Origin: Nemopilema nomurai
Lineage: Eukaryota > Cnidaria > Scyphozoa > Rhizostomeae > Rhizostomatidae
Length of the DNA: 64,000 nt
Assembly: GCA_003864495.1 (NCBI GenBank)
Contig: ML133498.1
Coordinates: forward strand, 2,709,839 to 2,773,838
Direction: 5' to 3'
Positions 1 through 12,208 of the stretch are shown here, piece by piece. Within the stretch, counting starts at the first letter, position 1; the number at the start of each line of letters is the position of its first letter. The notes beneath the pieces were generated by a model, which saw nothing but the letters and a program-made list of their open reading frames with translations, was not told the DNA's origin and searched no databases. A program made the position numbers and the translations under genes.

Positions 1-1145
1 TCCAGCCCATGCGATCCAGAGGGAGCTTTGAAAGCTTTCATCAAGATATTGCAGTGTACGATCTCAGGGAGGGATCTGGTTAGGAGTTTGGTTGGCTGAC
101 GTTACACAGAACTATCAACCTGGTCGCCAGTGGAACGATCGTTCGATCTTGGTTCCATTGTTTCCCTGTTCGTGTCTGCTTTATTTCCTTAAATATTCTT
201 ACCAAGTTGCAGTCAAGAAAAAAATTAAAATGTATAGGTGCACGATATTGTTAAGTTAACAGGCCATCATTTTTTGCACAAAGTTGAATTCTTTGGCGGC
301 TTAATTACCCTTGTCAATGAGTTGAGATTTCATTCGCCATTTATGTTCTCCTCTCGGTATATTTTTGCAATACTAGCATGGTACTCTTCAAGATCCTTTA
401 TCCTAGGAGAAATGAGACCGTTCTATTGTCTGTAAATAATTAATTCTAATTGGTCTCTTGAGTTTGTGTTGTCTTTAACATTACTTTGAGATGTAATCTC
501 GTTCCATGGTCGAGCGCTTGTGTTTATGAAAAGCCATTAGCAGGATAATTACAGCAAGGTGCAGCTCGTAAGTGCAGAGATCGATAAAAGTTGTTCCACT
601 GCAAAAGATCCCTTGTTTTGAGCAGATTCGGCCGCAGAAATGCGATTAGACTTTGTCAATTCAAACCAAGTCTGAACCCTACTGGAACTAAACTCCATTA
701 TAAAATAAAATATCACATCTTAGTATTCTACTGTACTTTGTCACAGCTCCTTGCTTTCGTGCTTACGTACGCTTTTATCACAGTATTGGGATAATGGGCA
801 AAAAAGTGGCTGCATTTTTTGCAGTTTTCGCGCGATTTAGTATAATATGTATGATATGACCTAGTAAAATCTCAGTATGATATGACCTAGTAAAATCTCA
901 GTATGATATGACCTAGTAAAATCGTTAGTTTTTTCTCGTTTCACCAAATTTTTTAAGAGTAACGTCTCTAATGATTTGTCAATATGTAGGCAAGATGATT
1001 TCCGTTATTTCAGTCGATTGAAATCAGTCCCTCCTTCTCTATGTTGAACATCGTTTTTCGTAACCTTCCCCAGTCGCATAGACCTTGTTCTGCCAGATTC
1101 AGGTCTGTTGTCACGCATTTAATCTCTTTTATTTCCTTCGCCTAG
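1..1145 (+). other. Intron sequence upstream of the EIF6 VHPK exon
   Basis: No EIF6 exon or other recognisable coding segment is visible here. An open frame runs from base 1 to a TGA near base 99, but it matches nothing I know. The stretch is best read as part of an EIF6 intron. Confidence 0.5.
849..924. repeat. 26-bp tandem repeat, three copies
   Basis: Three nearly identical 26-bp units lie head to tail. Each contains ATGATATGACCTAGTAAAAT. They sit inside the EIF6 intron. Copies one and two are identical; the third diverges at its end. Confidence 0.9.
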
Positions 1146-2421
1146 GTGCACCCGAAGACGTCAATCGAAGACCAGGACGAGCTCTCGTCTCTGCTTCAAG
1201 TTCCCTTAGTGGTACGTGCTGCTTTTATATTTTGTTTGTTCGCGATTTATCACCTTTTCGTCACGTCCATTTTTATCCAGATCTCTCTTCTGAAGATTCT
1301 TTTCTTTATGCGCAGAGTAAAAGTTTAAATGCTGTCCTTTCAAGCCTCTTTATTTTGCGTCTGTGGGCCATTTTTTGCCCCTGAAAAAGTCTATAGCGCC
1401 GTTTACATCAATGGTTTTTTAATGAAACACTTCTGTCAAGATATACGTTCAAATTTTGCGAGAAAGAAAACTGGATAATCAACTGAGAATCCATACCCTT
1501 GCTTTGCGTCACGTAACAGCAAAGGAGCGTTTGCACCCAACCCCGTTCATTCAGTATCGTTGTTGTTTCTGTTGTTGCAGTCGGTATCGTTATTGTTGTT
1601 GCTGTTACCAATCAAGGTATGGACCCAGAGAGATCACTGCTGTGAACATGGAACTTTTGTTCACGTGTGCCACCCTTGCTATTTCGATCTGTTATCACTT
1701 TCGAAGTTTGCGTTGAATGATTCAATGAAGTGCTCTTTCAGGCTGGTACAGTCAACAGAGGAAGCGATGTCATTGGTGCCGGCATGGTTGTAAATGATTG
1801 GTCGGCATTTTGTGGTCTTGACACTACGAGCACAGAGCTGTCAGTCATAGAAAGCATATTCAAACTTGGAGACAATCAACCGTCAGCTATCGGTACTTCG
1901 ATGCGAGCGTCCCTTATAGAGAGGTTGGTGATCGTTTTGCGTATTATTGCAGTGATTGCTAGTAAACACGTTTGCTGCAAGCTTGGTGATTAATCAACTG
2001 AGTTTTATTGATCCCAACTGATTCGTCGATCGATACATTAAAGTGAAAACACTGACCAATAGACGTCTATTTAGACCGTTGTTCCATTCTCTAGATGGAC
2101 GCCCTCTTTTCTAGAATCTAGCTTTGGAAACTTTTTTTTCATGGGTACGCGAGTAAATCACGTTGCGCGACAGGCTTTTAGTGTCTGTTTACTTGGCTTC
2201 CCCTTTCACTTGCAGCTCCTAATTTTTTTTCCTAAGAGAATTGGGCAAATTTCATTCCCTATGCTGCCTTTGAATTCTTCTTTGAGTTAAGATTCTTGCA
2301 ATTTTCTCATTATTTAACTCACTCTTTTAAGAAAGACGAGTTTTTTTCCTTGAAGAAGAATATTTGCGTTAGGATAAAATCCTCGTTAATTTTCGCCTCT
2401 TTCTCTTGTAGTATGACCTGA
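1146..2421 (+). CDS. EIF6: Eukaryotic translation initiation factor 6, C-terminal exons (partial)
   Basis: EIF6 binds the 60S ribosomal subunit, prevents premature joining with 40S, and is needed for 60S biogenesis in nucleolus and cytoplasm. Three exons splice in frame. 1146-1211 encodes [20 protein letters not shown] plus LV. 1742-1923 begins [14 protein letters not shown] and carries [17 protein letters not shown] and a segment ending MRASLIE. 2412-2421 is only 10 nt and gives the final S-M-T and stop. All junctions are GT-AG and the phases agree. The order matches the end of animal EIF6, which finishes with a very similar SLIDSLT. Roughly the first two thirds of the protein is missing and must lie upstream of the window, because I find no matching exon in 1-1145. 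Only the identity of the C-terminal third is directly seen; it is very secure because the family is nearly invariant. Confidence 0.96.
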
Positions 2422-3949
2422 GCTCGGATGCTTGAACGATGTCGTCGCCAAATTGCGGACAAACGTCAAGGAGATGCTGTAAAAACGGACGCATAGTTTT
2501 GAAATAGTTAATTGACACCTTGTATCATTTCCCAGGTACTAATGGAAGGGACACCCAGATTTTCGACTCCCCGTCGATTGCTTTGCCAAAACTATGCTAT
2601 TATGTGCCTAAGCCACTGGTTATGTCGAATCTAGGCCGGTCAAATATGATTTTCTGGTACTTTACAACAACTTTTTCCTGTTGCATTTTAATTAGAGAGG
2701 ATAATTGAATTAACATCCTTCTTGAAAAACACGTTGGGAAATCACAATCTTCGTCGCCAAAAGGGCGAAAATATTGCCCAAGTGTATGTTTGAAAATAGT
2801 CGAAAATGTATGCACCGTCCAAGTGTTTATTTTAATGATTAAGAAAGGTAGAGGCTTGCAAGCCGTTTTTACAGATTTTCCATTTCCCAACTATTCATAT
2901 TGTCGTACAGTTTGTTTATATTCTTCCTCTTATACCCGGGTTGAGTTTGAATTCAATGTCTCGATGTAATGCCTGTCAATTCATTTTGATAAGCTCCATA
3001 GACCAAGAGTTATCTATGTTCACCCAAGACCAAGTCTAAAGCACGTGCGATTAACCTTGTACACGTCTAAGCTCGGGATTGGATAGTTTCGATTCCTCTT
3101 CAGAGACGGCTTCAGTCCGAATTGGGTTAATTTGATAATTTGACACAAGGCGAAAAGATAATTCGAGTGGAAATGGATTTCTTCTCAAATTTTTCAAAAC
3201 CAATTTTTCCAACCTTTGCATAAGTTATTTTAAACTGGCACTATGTAATGTTCATACATCCTCTGTGTGCGAATCTGTAGTTTCGTAAGTGCGCATGCGT
3301 CATCTAACAAACCTGATTCCTCTCGAGCCTTGGTTCTGCATTGACCAAGTGAGCCTCCGTCCATTCATCCCAAGAAATCGTAGCGACCGGGCTGGCTAAG
3401 GCTTGCATTGCATCCAAGCTACCTTGAATCAGAATGTGGTAGCTTGTGATGGGTTCAAACAGGGAACCGGCTTTGATGGGGATTGCGGAGATTTGAACCG
3501 GATTAGCTCGGGCCTGCTTTCAACCTACGCAAGCTGATTCGAATCCGTGTTAGTCCGACGCAAGACAGCCCTGGGCCTAGTGAGAACCAAATTCGAACGC
3601 GGAAATCAACTCTGGTAAGAATAGTTAGGCCTGGTCTTTTTATCTCATTTGAGGCTCTAGCGCAAATTCGATACTAAATATTGAAAATCAACGGCCCTCT
3701 TCTTACTCTAAGCGTGCACTTTTTTAGAAATGAAGGAATTTTAGCATCTAGTTTTTATGTACCCGACACGGCAAAAATCATTACAGTTACAGAGCTTTCT
3801 TTGGTAACAAACGGTACCACGGCTATAAGCGTAGCGCTACAACCAGTCTGCTTTATACAAGTTTTATAGTCACAATTTGTTTGTGATAAAATCTGAGCAA
3901 CGTCAAAACACCTCCTTCCAAGTAAATGATTGAAATTTGTATCGAAGTT
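2422..3949. other. EIF6 3' flank, no gene seen
   Basis: This holds the EIF6 3' UTR and intergenic DNA. No supported coding exon is seen. About 3300-3610 is somewhat richer in GC and has B-box-like GGTTCAAAC and GATTCGAATCC motifs, which could be a decayed SINE, but no tRNA fold can be drawn. Confidence 0.5.
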
Positions 3950-4092
3950 CAAGGGCTCCGACGCAGGTTGGAAAGTGGAGGGGCCAAGGAAGATTTTTCA
4001 ATCATAAAAAAAGATATTCAGAAAAGCTCTATTGTTTTACAAAAAAGTGCGGGGGCCATGGCCCCCCCGGCCCCCCTTCGTCGGAGGCCCTG
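3950..4092. mobile_element. Small TIR element (MITE, possibly hAT-type)
   Basis: The ends form an imperfect inverted repeat: CAAGGGCTCCGACG on the left and CGTCGGAGGCCCTG on the right. Between them is about 115 bp with a palindromic GGGGGCCATGGCCCCC block. Ends of the form CAGGG are usual for hAT elements. No exact 8-bp target duplication is visible, so the family is uncertain. Confidence 0.55.
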
Positions 4093-6315
4093 AGTTTCTG
4101 TTTCCTTTCATCTTCTTTTCCTATATAACTTTTCGTGCTATTTTGCACATTACCCCATTGCATTGCATCCCTGTGACTTCTTCATAGGCGGTTTTGTGAG
4201 AAATGACGCTGTAAGTAGAAGATTCTGGCTGTTGTTGTGGTTGCACATGATCCGTGAAGAATCTTACCCACGATGTTCACCGCATGATATTTCATGTAGG
4301 ACTGGTTCAGCCAACTGAACGGAACTACATACATCCTGACGTCATTGTCTTTGAGCAGCAAGGTGTTCTCTATGATAGCGTTTTAGCTCATGATCCAAAG
4401 CCTTAACTACAAAGAAAGGCAGGGTAAACATTTTTATCCGAATTCGTGCATTCAAATTTAAACCTCTTTCATCGGAGATCTGCTATCATGCTATTGATAG
4501 AAATACTTTCATAGTCTAAAACTAGGTTGTAAGACGATTCGGGGAAACAAAAGAAAGCTCTGTGGGATGTAAGGGCAGGCTATTGGTAAGCGAAGCATGG
4601 ACTTGATGTTTTGAAACTACAACTGTATTTGATGTTTTGGACATTAAAGTAAGTTGTGCTGTTTATTCGTTTAAAGGTCACGAGGTGTTTTGACCTTTTC
4701 ACGCTTTTGATAACTGTAAGAGTCGCGTACTGGAAGCAGTAGGTCGGTTAGTGGGCGGCCAGTTTGCCTTTCGACCCCTTTAGCTACAGGTAGGGGACAT
4801 CTTCCACTGCCCCTAGTCTCAGCTGTATTCGCTTTATAGGAATGAAATTTTGTGTTTAGGTTGCCAAGAAACTCGTTTCTTCTGAATGTTTTCAAATATT
4901 TATTAGTTATTTATTTATCTATTAGAAGCTTATGGGTAGGTAACGTTGAGCTTTTGAAATAAAAAAATTCCATTCCCGAGCATATCCTGTTTTAATGTAT
5001 ACCTTCATCGACTTTACCAGGACTATAAACATTTCGCCTTTGTACGAAGTATTCAGGTACATATTACCGATTGATTGATATGTACATCAATTGACAAGCT
5101 CTACAGTGAAAGTCTATTGCAGAATAACATGATGATTCATTTGATTTATGAAAGTCTTATGAAAGGCGTAGTCTTTCCGCTCCTTTAATAATGTCAACTT
5201 GTTTCTACGTGTGTTTTGTATTCATTTATAATTTAAGCGGATGATGCTCGGCAACTTTTAATCAGAGATCAGAATGAGTTTGTCCGAAATCCCTTTGGCA
5301 GATAGCATCAATAAACCAGACGTTTTTAATGCTAGCTAATTTGAATTTTCATATACCCTCCGAACTAGCCAGGTGGCACTGAAGCTGTCATCTTAAATGA
5401 ATTCCAACAAGCTGATTGCAACTAGTCTCGCTGAAAACCCAGAGCAGCAAGGGTCATTTGGTAAGACTGGGTACTTTCGATCTCATTCTCATAAGGTGAG
5501 TGGAGATAATTTTGTTGGTAAAGCTAATACTCTCTACTTTAATGAAAGGTATACTCATAGTTGTGACACAACAGTATATTGAATTTAAACTCACTTTTTG
5601 GTTGAGTAGGGTTTCTTATAGTTTTATTCCTGGTAGTAGTACCCAAGTACATTTAATCACTTGTCATTTCATGACCATAGTACTAACTTTGCCTGCCTTA
5701 CGTCATGTGCCCTTATTGTTTTCAAATCTCCACTTCAGAGTCCAGAAAAAGTTGTAACCTTCCTCCGGCTGCAAAATTTGTATTTCAAACCTTCTTCGTA
5801 ACCAACTGAAAGAATGTTTTTTCATTCACTTGATTTGTTCTTGATTACGATCACTCAAATATGACAAAAGCAAGCCAAACCTTCCTGCGACTCCCAGCCG
5901 TGGAGCCGTCATCTTTTCTGGACTCTGCTCCGCTCTATCGGAATTTCCAGTTTATATACGCAGATACATTTCCGAGAAGCATCTGTTACACTTCAAGAAA
6001 TATAGGGGGTAGTCCCAAGATAGGGCTTGAATCTAGTTTTGAACGGAGTTCTAGTGAAAAACGTAAATACTCTACTCGGATGAAGATTATTTTATCAAAT
6101 AAAGCTTATTCTGAGCTTGACAAAAATCCGCCAAAAAATTGAAAGAAAACTATTTAAATAAACGATACGATCTTACGAGAATCCATGTATGCACCTTCAT
6201 ACAATTGTTACCTTGCTGTTCCATTACTATCAAAACAGACAAACTAAAAGGCAGACATTAAACCTTCTTCCAGTTTTCGGATTTCCAAACGATTTTTCAA
6301 GCGTTGCTGCGTTCC
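4093..6315. other. Intergenic stretch, no gene seen
   Basis: Apart from the dispersed repeat at 5741-5945, I see no coding exon or RNA gene here. The short open frames lack homology and splice context. Confidence 0.5.
5741..5945 (+). repeat. Dispersed repeat, copy 1
   Basis: Resembles 14217-14428 in the same orientation. Shared landmarks, in order, are AGAAA(A)AGTT.TAACCTTC, CTTC.GTAACCAAC-like sequence, a T-rich middle, and GTCGTGGAGCC.TCA followed by TCTGGACTCT. It is probably a decayed mobile element; I cannot place its family. Confidence 0.6.
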
Positions 6316-7130
6316 TTAGTCCAACTTTATTGATGCTGCCTCGCATGCTACCTTAGCGTCCTCAGAAGTATTGCAAAGACATTTGATCTCCAAAACGACC
6401 TTGGAACAATCAGTAGACAGTGGTACGGAATAGCGGATTACGCCCTCGTGAGCGCCTTTTTTGCCCAACTTATCACACAGAGTAAGTTGTTTTGGAAGCT
6501 CAAGCTCTATTATAGAGAAGAAGATTGTGAGCTTGTGGATAGAATCGAGACGATTCGCTCCTTCCTTATTAAAGATACCATCAGCTTTAACAACTGGCCA
6601 GAAAAACAATTTACTTGACCTGTTGTTATTATAGTCCGTTGTTTCTTTTTCTAGAGTTACACGTGTTATTGATCTACCTGCGATGATGTCTACGCGTTAA
6701 AACACTTCCTTCTCCGATGCCTTGTCAACCTTTCCCTGTTTGCTTTCGTTTTGCAGACGAATCGACTTTACACTCAAGCCCATTGCAATTCTTTCCTCCG
6801 TCAAATAAAAAAGGACCTCAAAGCCCAGCAAATTTTGAGTTTTCAATTTTAAAGTGGTGCCTTCGCCTACCTCTTCGTCGTAGGACCACCATGTTTTACT
6901 GCCTCGAGGCTTTTCAAAGAAATCGACCATCCTTCGTCTTTCGTCCTAAAGATCTGATCTGTGCGGGAGCGAACTATTTCAACACTAAGAGAAATAGCTC
7001 CTTTCACGTGCAAAAATACCCATAAGACATTTGTAGATAATAACTTTGCGATCAAAGTCGCGATCCCTCTGTATGACGTCATGCTTGTTGCTGTGCCAGA
7101 GATAGGAGATCTCACGACGTCCGAAGACAA
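6316..7130 (-). pseudogene. Possible decayed coding fragment, unidentified
   Basis: On the minus strand one frame is open from about 6930 to 6316 except for a single internal TAA near 6698. It reads MVDFFEKPRGSKTWWSYDEE at its start and ends near NTSEDAKVACEAASIKLD. A second frame, 7130-6867, ends in RTKDEGW just where the first begins, as if joined by a frameshift. The residue mix is protein-like, and the long frame with only one stop suggests a recently broken gene or element. I do not recognise the family. A chance open stretch remains possible. Confidence 0.3.
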
Positions 7131-7896
7131 CGAGGCTCTTGTGATGGAGCAACTTACTATTTCTGACTATGAGCCAATATATTTTAATGTTTCGGATTTC
7201 ACCTCTGTCTCAGTTCTGGGACGGCGCGATGTAAATGCAGACAGAACGGAAGATCTCAACTGCTTGCTTACTGTCTTCAAAATTTACATGTGGCTGAATA
7301 TCTTGAACTTTCAGCTGCCAGTAGAAAACCAAACAATTAACGACCATTTCTTTGCTTTTCGGCTATCTTCGAATTCTCCTAGTTTGATCAACTTCTCGGT
7401 CTTGTTACTGGAAGACGCAGATCTGTTTTTTTGGAAAAATGCAATTTTTTTTATCTCTAAACGTATCACCGTATATCAATTGTTTAGGTTTACAATTCGC
7501 AACAACAACAACAACTTTAAACTTAACAAATAAAAGCTGCAGACTACATTGTGATCGTGGACTTATCTTGCGTATCCAGACAATCAGATTGTAAGCATTT
7601 GAAGAATGATAAGGCTGTTTCTACATTACAATGTGCATTAAATATTATCGTCATTTTGTCTTCACATTATTTGCCGCTCCATTGTCACTATTTGTAAAAT
7701 CTTCCTTATCAAACTAAAAAGCTCCTCCCCTTCTGACAGTCTCCTTTGCAGCCGGTGTCAGCTGCTTCGTTTCCACTTTTCATCCCGTTACTCCCTCAAA
7801 AGTGTCCAGAGGTTTTGTCTGTCCAGAGGTTTTGTCTGTCCCACCCCTACATCCTGCTTCAATTACACTTACGTTTCTCTTTAAAACACGGAGCAA

Positions 7897-9117
7897 ACTA
7901 CAGGGGGAAACTGTACTGTTTGTTTGTTGACTTTTCCAAAGCATTTGATACTGTGAACCACTTATATTTAACTTATGTTTTGATCAAGTCTGGATTTCAT
8001 GGAAAACTTTTAAAAGTGCTTAGGGCCATCTATGCAGGCATGCATTCTTGTGTTAAGACTGCAAAGGGAGTCACCAATTCGTTCAAATGCGACACAGGTG
8101 TTCGTCAAGGTTGTATGTTGAGTCCAAGGTTGTTTCTGTTATTTATAAATGAGTTAGACAAAATGCTTGGAAGGATCGGAAGTAAGGGTATCTTTTTAGC
8201 CGACTTAACAGAAGTTAAAACTTTGTTGTATGCAGATGATGTAGTGCTCTTTGGGGACACAGTTTGTGAGTTACAGCGCAAAATAAACATACTGGAAAAG
8301 TTCTGCGATACATGGCAGTAAACTTAGACAAAACAAAAGTTATAGTGTTCCACAATGGAGCCCAATAGAAATAGTGACTTTTTACAAATATTTGGGGATG
8401 CTTTTATCGTCTCGCAATGTATGGTCAAAGGCCCTAGAAAATCAATCATTAAAAGGTGCCTCACCAAAAGTTGCGTTTAAGGTCTTTGACACAAGAATAC
8501 TGCGAATCCTGTGTTATGGGGCTGAAGTTTGGGGTTATGAATGGGGCAAGAAAGACTCGTTGAATATGAAAAACTCTTAATCTATAGAGTATTTAAGTCT
8601 TTGCTGAATCCTGAAAAATACCTTAGTCTGCCAAACTTTTCGGACAGGAAGATAATTGCACGTTTCCGTATTTTCAATCACCATTTAGAAATAGAGATGG
8701 GACGCCATCAAAACAGATTAGCAAGCGAAGAGAGAATTTGCAAAAAATGTAACATAAACGCAATTGAGGATGAATTTAATTTTTTATTAATCTGCCCAGC
8801 TTATGAAACTTTGAGAGAAAAATACACCAACAAACGGTTTCTTAGAGTCAGGAATAAACAAACTTTCATCCACATCATGTCGTCAGACTCAACTGAACAG
8901 CTTGCAAACCTTGCCATTTTACTGAGATTAGCCTACAAAGCCAGATATTCTAAATCAACACCAATGCCATTGGAAGGATTCATTTTTCTAGTTCATTGTG
9001 TTGTTCTTATTATTATTTATTGCGTTATTCTTAGTAATATTTATTGCGTTGTATTATATGTTATGGCCCTAAGGGGCTGTTCTTGTTTATGAAAGAAGAA
9101 AAAAACTACAGGACCCT
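7897..9117 (+). mobile_element. Non-LTR retrotransposon (LINE) reverse transcriptase relic
   Basis: The reverse transcriptase palm motifs appear in order: LFVDFSKAFDTVNH (first catalytic Asp), TGVRQGCMLSPRLFLLFINE, and LLYADDVVLFG (catalytic YADD). The first frame stops at DTWQ near 8321. The continuation VNLDKTKV follows in another frame, and further pieces (GAEVWGYEWG; a zinc-knuckle-like ICKKC...LICPAYETL) lie at 8374-8580 and 8541-9092. The endonuclease and the start of RT are missing, so it is 5'-truncated and frameshifted, hence dead. The open frame extends back to 7746, but homology is visible only from about 7897. The clade cannot be fixed by eye; a CR1/L2-like type is possible. Confidence 0.9.
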
Positions 9118-9125
9118 GCTTCTTA

Positions 9126-9612
9126 GAGCCTGTTTATGTGAGCAAATTCATCCCACCTCCCAGCTTATCATCTGGCAGATGGGATGAAACTATCGAATGT
9201 TTACATGGAAATTCTATCCCACCTTCCAGCTGTATATGGAGAAACTCATCCCACCTCCCAGCTTTTCATCCCACCTTCAAGCTGTCCTTGGTAGGCAAGT
9301 TTTGTTTTATAATCGTGAAGACATTTCAGCAAGCTACCGATCTTCTTACTGTTCCAGCGAAAGAATTTGGCTTTCTCTTGAGTTTCATTAGAGACTGATT
9401 TCCTTGGCGCCTTGCTGGATTATTTCTCACCATGGTCAGCCATTTTGAATTCGCTAAGGAAGAGGGTGCGCTTGGATCTCACTTAACCGGGCTGGTTTAT
9501 TTTCCATATAAACGCAAAATGAAAAACACAAAGGATTCTATAGAAGAGTGGGATCTAACCTACCAGCTCACAGGCTGGAAGGTGGGATGTTTCTCTCTAT
9601 ATAAACAGGACC
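9126..9612. mobile_element. MITE-like element with CATCCCACC inverted ends
   Basis: The left end, GAGCCTGTTTATGTGAGCAA then ATTCATCCCACCTCCCAGC, is the approximate reverse complement of the right end, CTGGAAGGTGGGATG then TTTCTCTCTATATAAACAGG. Several internal CATCCCACCTnCCAGCT copies occur near the left end. There is no coding capacity. It lies immediately 3' of the LINE relic. Confidence 0.7.
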
Positions 9613-9653
9613 GAAAGTGCGATTGAGCGTTCTCATTGTGTCAGTTTGAGCAT

Positions 9654-10030
9654 TACCGTAAATCCTCGAATTGGCCCCCCTCTCGAAAAAGCCCCCCCCT
9701 CGAATAAGCCCCCACCCTAGAACTAAAAATCTTCAATAAGCCACCCCCTCGAATAAGCCCCCCTCGGTTTGATGATTTTTGACTCCTGAGGTTGCCTTTG
9801 GCATTTTAGTCAATTAACACAAAAATTTATATGTTTGTTAATAATTTAATCAAATGTTACTTTATACTTAGGTTATTTTTTATATTATGAAAAGAAAGAA
9901 CTTTCAAAAATTATCTTTTTATGTAGCATGTTTCAAGAAATTTTTTAAGCCCCCCCCCTAGAATAAGCCCCCATCCAAAAATATCAAAAATAAATAAGCC
10001 CCCGGGGGGCTAATTCGAGGATTTACGGTA
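9654..10030. mobile_element. TA-flanked MITE with C-rich subterminal repeats, copy 1
   Basis: The element begins TA-CCGTAAATCCTCGAATT and ends AATTCGAGGATTTACGG-TA, a near-perfect inverted repeat. TA dinucleotides at both edges suit a Tc1/mariner-type target duplication. Inside each end are arrays of TCGAATAAGCCCCC-like units facing each other, and the core is AT-rich. A second copy in the opposite orientation is at 30332-30703. Confidence 0.88.
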
Positions 10031-12176
10031 AGTCATTACCAAATCAAACGCCACGCTTCTGCGACACTGCGATGAGGTCTTAACCGTCTTAACTGCGATG
10101 AGGTCTTATAAAAAGGTAATTCATTATGCCTTTCGAGTGCCATTTGCATCTCACCACACACCACACACCACAAAGCTCGATAAATTTGCAAGCAGTGTCT
10201 AATCTCGTGAAAATGATTGGTATGCATGTATGTAATGGAAAACCGCAACGTTAATTTGATATCTGAGACGAGACTTGGCCCTTTTGAGTCATCACAAAGT
10301 CAATCGCCCACGAAATCATGGGATTGTCCGCTAACGTGCGTACCGCGAGCCATCTAGATGTTTCTGTGAAGCTGGATCAAGGCCTTGGTTTGATTTGCTG
10401 AATGCATCCCTAGCATCACATATGACTCACTGCCTCTCGTCGTATTGTTGCGGAGGGTTACTTTATTCTAACGTTGAGCATCAGGTATGCACCCCGCTTC
10501 ATTATTTACTCAGACACTGAGCTAGTCAGCTTTCCTGTGCATTTCATCATGCCTAGGCTTTGGGACGAACGCATGGCATCTAGTTGTGTTTGGCGGACCG
10601 TTCCAATATATGAGACGTTCCGTTCCAAGACGGCGAAGTCTGATATGTACATCGCGGCTAGCTCAACATGCTTCGTCAAGTCCCGAATCGAACGTGTTTC
10701 CATCGAGGTCGCGTGATTACAACTCAAACGACAATGATGCAAAGAAGTACCCTCGAGAATGCTTGAAGACAACAGCGAGAGATCTCCAAAAACAATAACA
10801 GTAAAAGGGAAGATTTATTGTGTAAGATGTCTGCCCAAATGGCCTCTGCAAAAGCTTCAATTTGCATTCATTAAGATGATGTTTATAAAGCAACTAAAAT
10901 GCTTTTTCCTTTTGTAAAAGCAAGGTGTACTGATTGATTCCTAAATTTTGCGTAAAACAGCGGTACTGCCTAGTTGCTAGCTGTGAAAGTTTTATGGTTG
11001 CTATTCAAAACATAGGCAAGCTTCATTTGTAGAAGCTTGCCAGTTTTTAGAAATGGCGGGCATAGTACTTGGAAATTTGCTCTATCAAACATGGAACAGC
11101 GGAATTTGAAAATGGCTTTGAAAAAAGCAAACATTTTACATCATACTAAAAGCTTTTTCGTCTGACACTCTTCAGAGCATAAAACGTCAGAATAAGGTTC
11201 CGAAAAACACGATAGAAAATATATACCCAGTTGTGGATCGAAATAAGCCAATCAGAAAGACGCAAGCACAAGACCGGTATAGTTGACCAATCAGTGCCGC
11301 GAGCCTAAGGAAAAATTACCAATGGAGTCCAAGAGAGAAAACGAACTCCTTCTGTCTACATAATGGCGGCTTTTTCGTTTTTATGTAGATCGACTCCAAA
11401 ACTACTAGAGGTGTTATAAGGTTCTTAAGAGTTGTCATAAGCTTAGCAATCAATCTGGGCTGATTAATTGGGAGCTACAAAGCTCTGCATTTCTTAATTC
11501 TTCATTGAACAAACAGACAGGTTTATGATGTTATACATCTCTGCATTTAATCGTTTATCTTTGCTGTTGAAAGCAACCTTTGAAGTTTGCTTCTGAGAAA
11601 ACATAAGCAATAGACAAACAGGTGCGACTCGTAAATTGGATTTTTCGCTCCTATTTGTCTACAAAGAAGCATTAAGCATCATCACTGGGTGATTGCTTCT
11701 GATTTGCGGTTTAATAAGGCAGACATCAGTACTGTCGCGGTTGATTCGTATTGAATCGTCAATGTTGCATCAGAGAGTAATTATTTTGATCTAGAGTTTC
11801 CTTTTGCAGACTACCTCTATTTCATGCCTGTAGATGATGAGAGTGAGAAATGAGTACGAGGTGTCCGCTCATGGGTCAGATTACTTCCTCTCGTTCAGTC
11901 AACGGGAAAGAGAAGCTATAGAAGCTACGAATCACTAGATAGTTGTAACAGTAATCAAGGCGTAGCAAGACTTTTTAGTTGGTCGTTGAAATAGTTCAGG
12001 GACATTGCCTATGAGAGGGACATTGAGCGGACAGGCAAATTGATTTCCTGTTCACAATTGTCATTACTCCACTTTCCACCGACCCGTACGGCATAAGGGA
12101 CAATTGATATTGCTTTCTGAAAGCTTTATGTAGATTTGTATGACAACGTCATGCTAATAACTGTGTTTGATTTCAG
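10031..12176. other. 5' flank of the Cys-loop receptor gene
   Basis: No protein exon is identified. The acceptor just before 12177 implies at least one noncoding 5' exon, presumably in this stretch, but I cannot locate it. About 11150-11400 holds an inverted, diverged copy of the MITE at 17766-18061. Confidence 0.45.
11150..11400 (-). mobile_element. Diverged copy of the 17766-18061 MITE family
   Basis: The segment CTTTTTCGTCTGACACTCTT then CAGAGCATAAAACGTCAGAA is the reverse complement, with changes, of the family landmark at 17996-18040. The following GTTGTGGATCGAAATAA and GACCAATCAG match the rest in reverse order. Edges are approximate. Confidence 0.6.
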
Positions 12177-12208
12177 ACCACATCAGCCCTGCCATACGAA
12201 ACACAGCC
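12177..12208 (+). other. 5' UTR end of the Cys-loop receptor transcript
   Basis: A TGATTTCAG acceptor precedes 12177. The exon then runs 32 nt to the ATG, which is followed after 11 coding bases by a GTAAGT donor. The start is chosen because it gives a signal peptide in frame with the rest of the receptor. Confidence 0.6.

Noticed and set aside
1..99. Open frame from the window edge to a TGA
   Set aside because: No family match and it lies where an EIF6 intron is expected; 33 codons open by chance is unremarkable.
3330..3610. tRNA or tRNA-derived SINE
   Set aside because: B-box-like GATTCGAATCC is present, but I could draw no cloverleaf, A box or poly-A/tail.
6961..7533. 190-codon plus-strand open frame
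   Set aside because: No recognisable domain, and it overlaps a minus-strand frame of better composition; the C-terminal NNNNNFKLNK comes from a CAA-type run.
10506..10772. Minus-strand frame with TSMETRSIRDLTKHVELAAM
   Set aside because: Plausible composition but no homologue known to me and no splice or start context.
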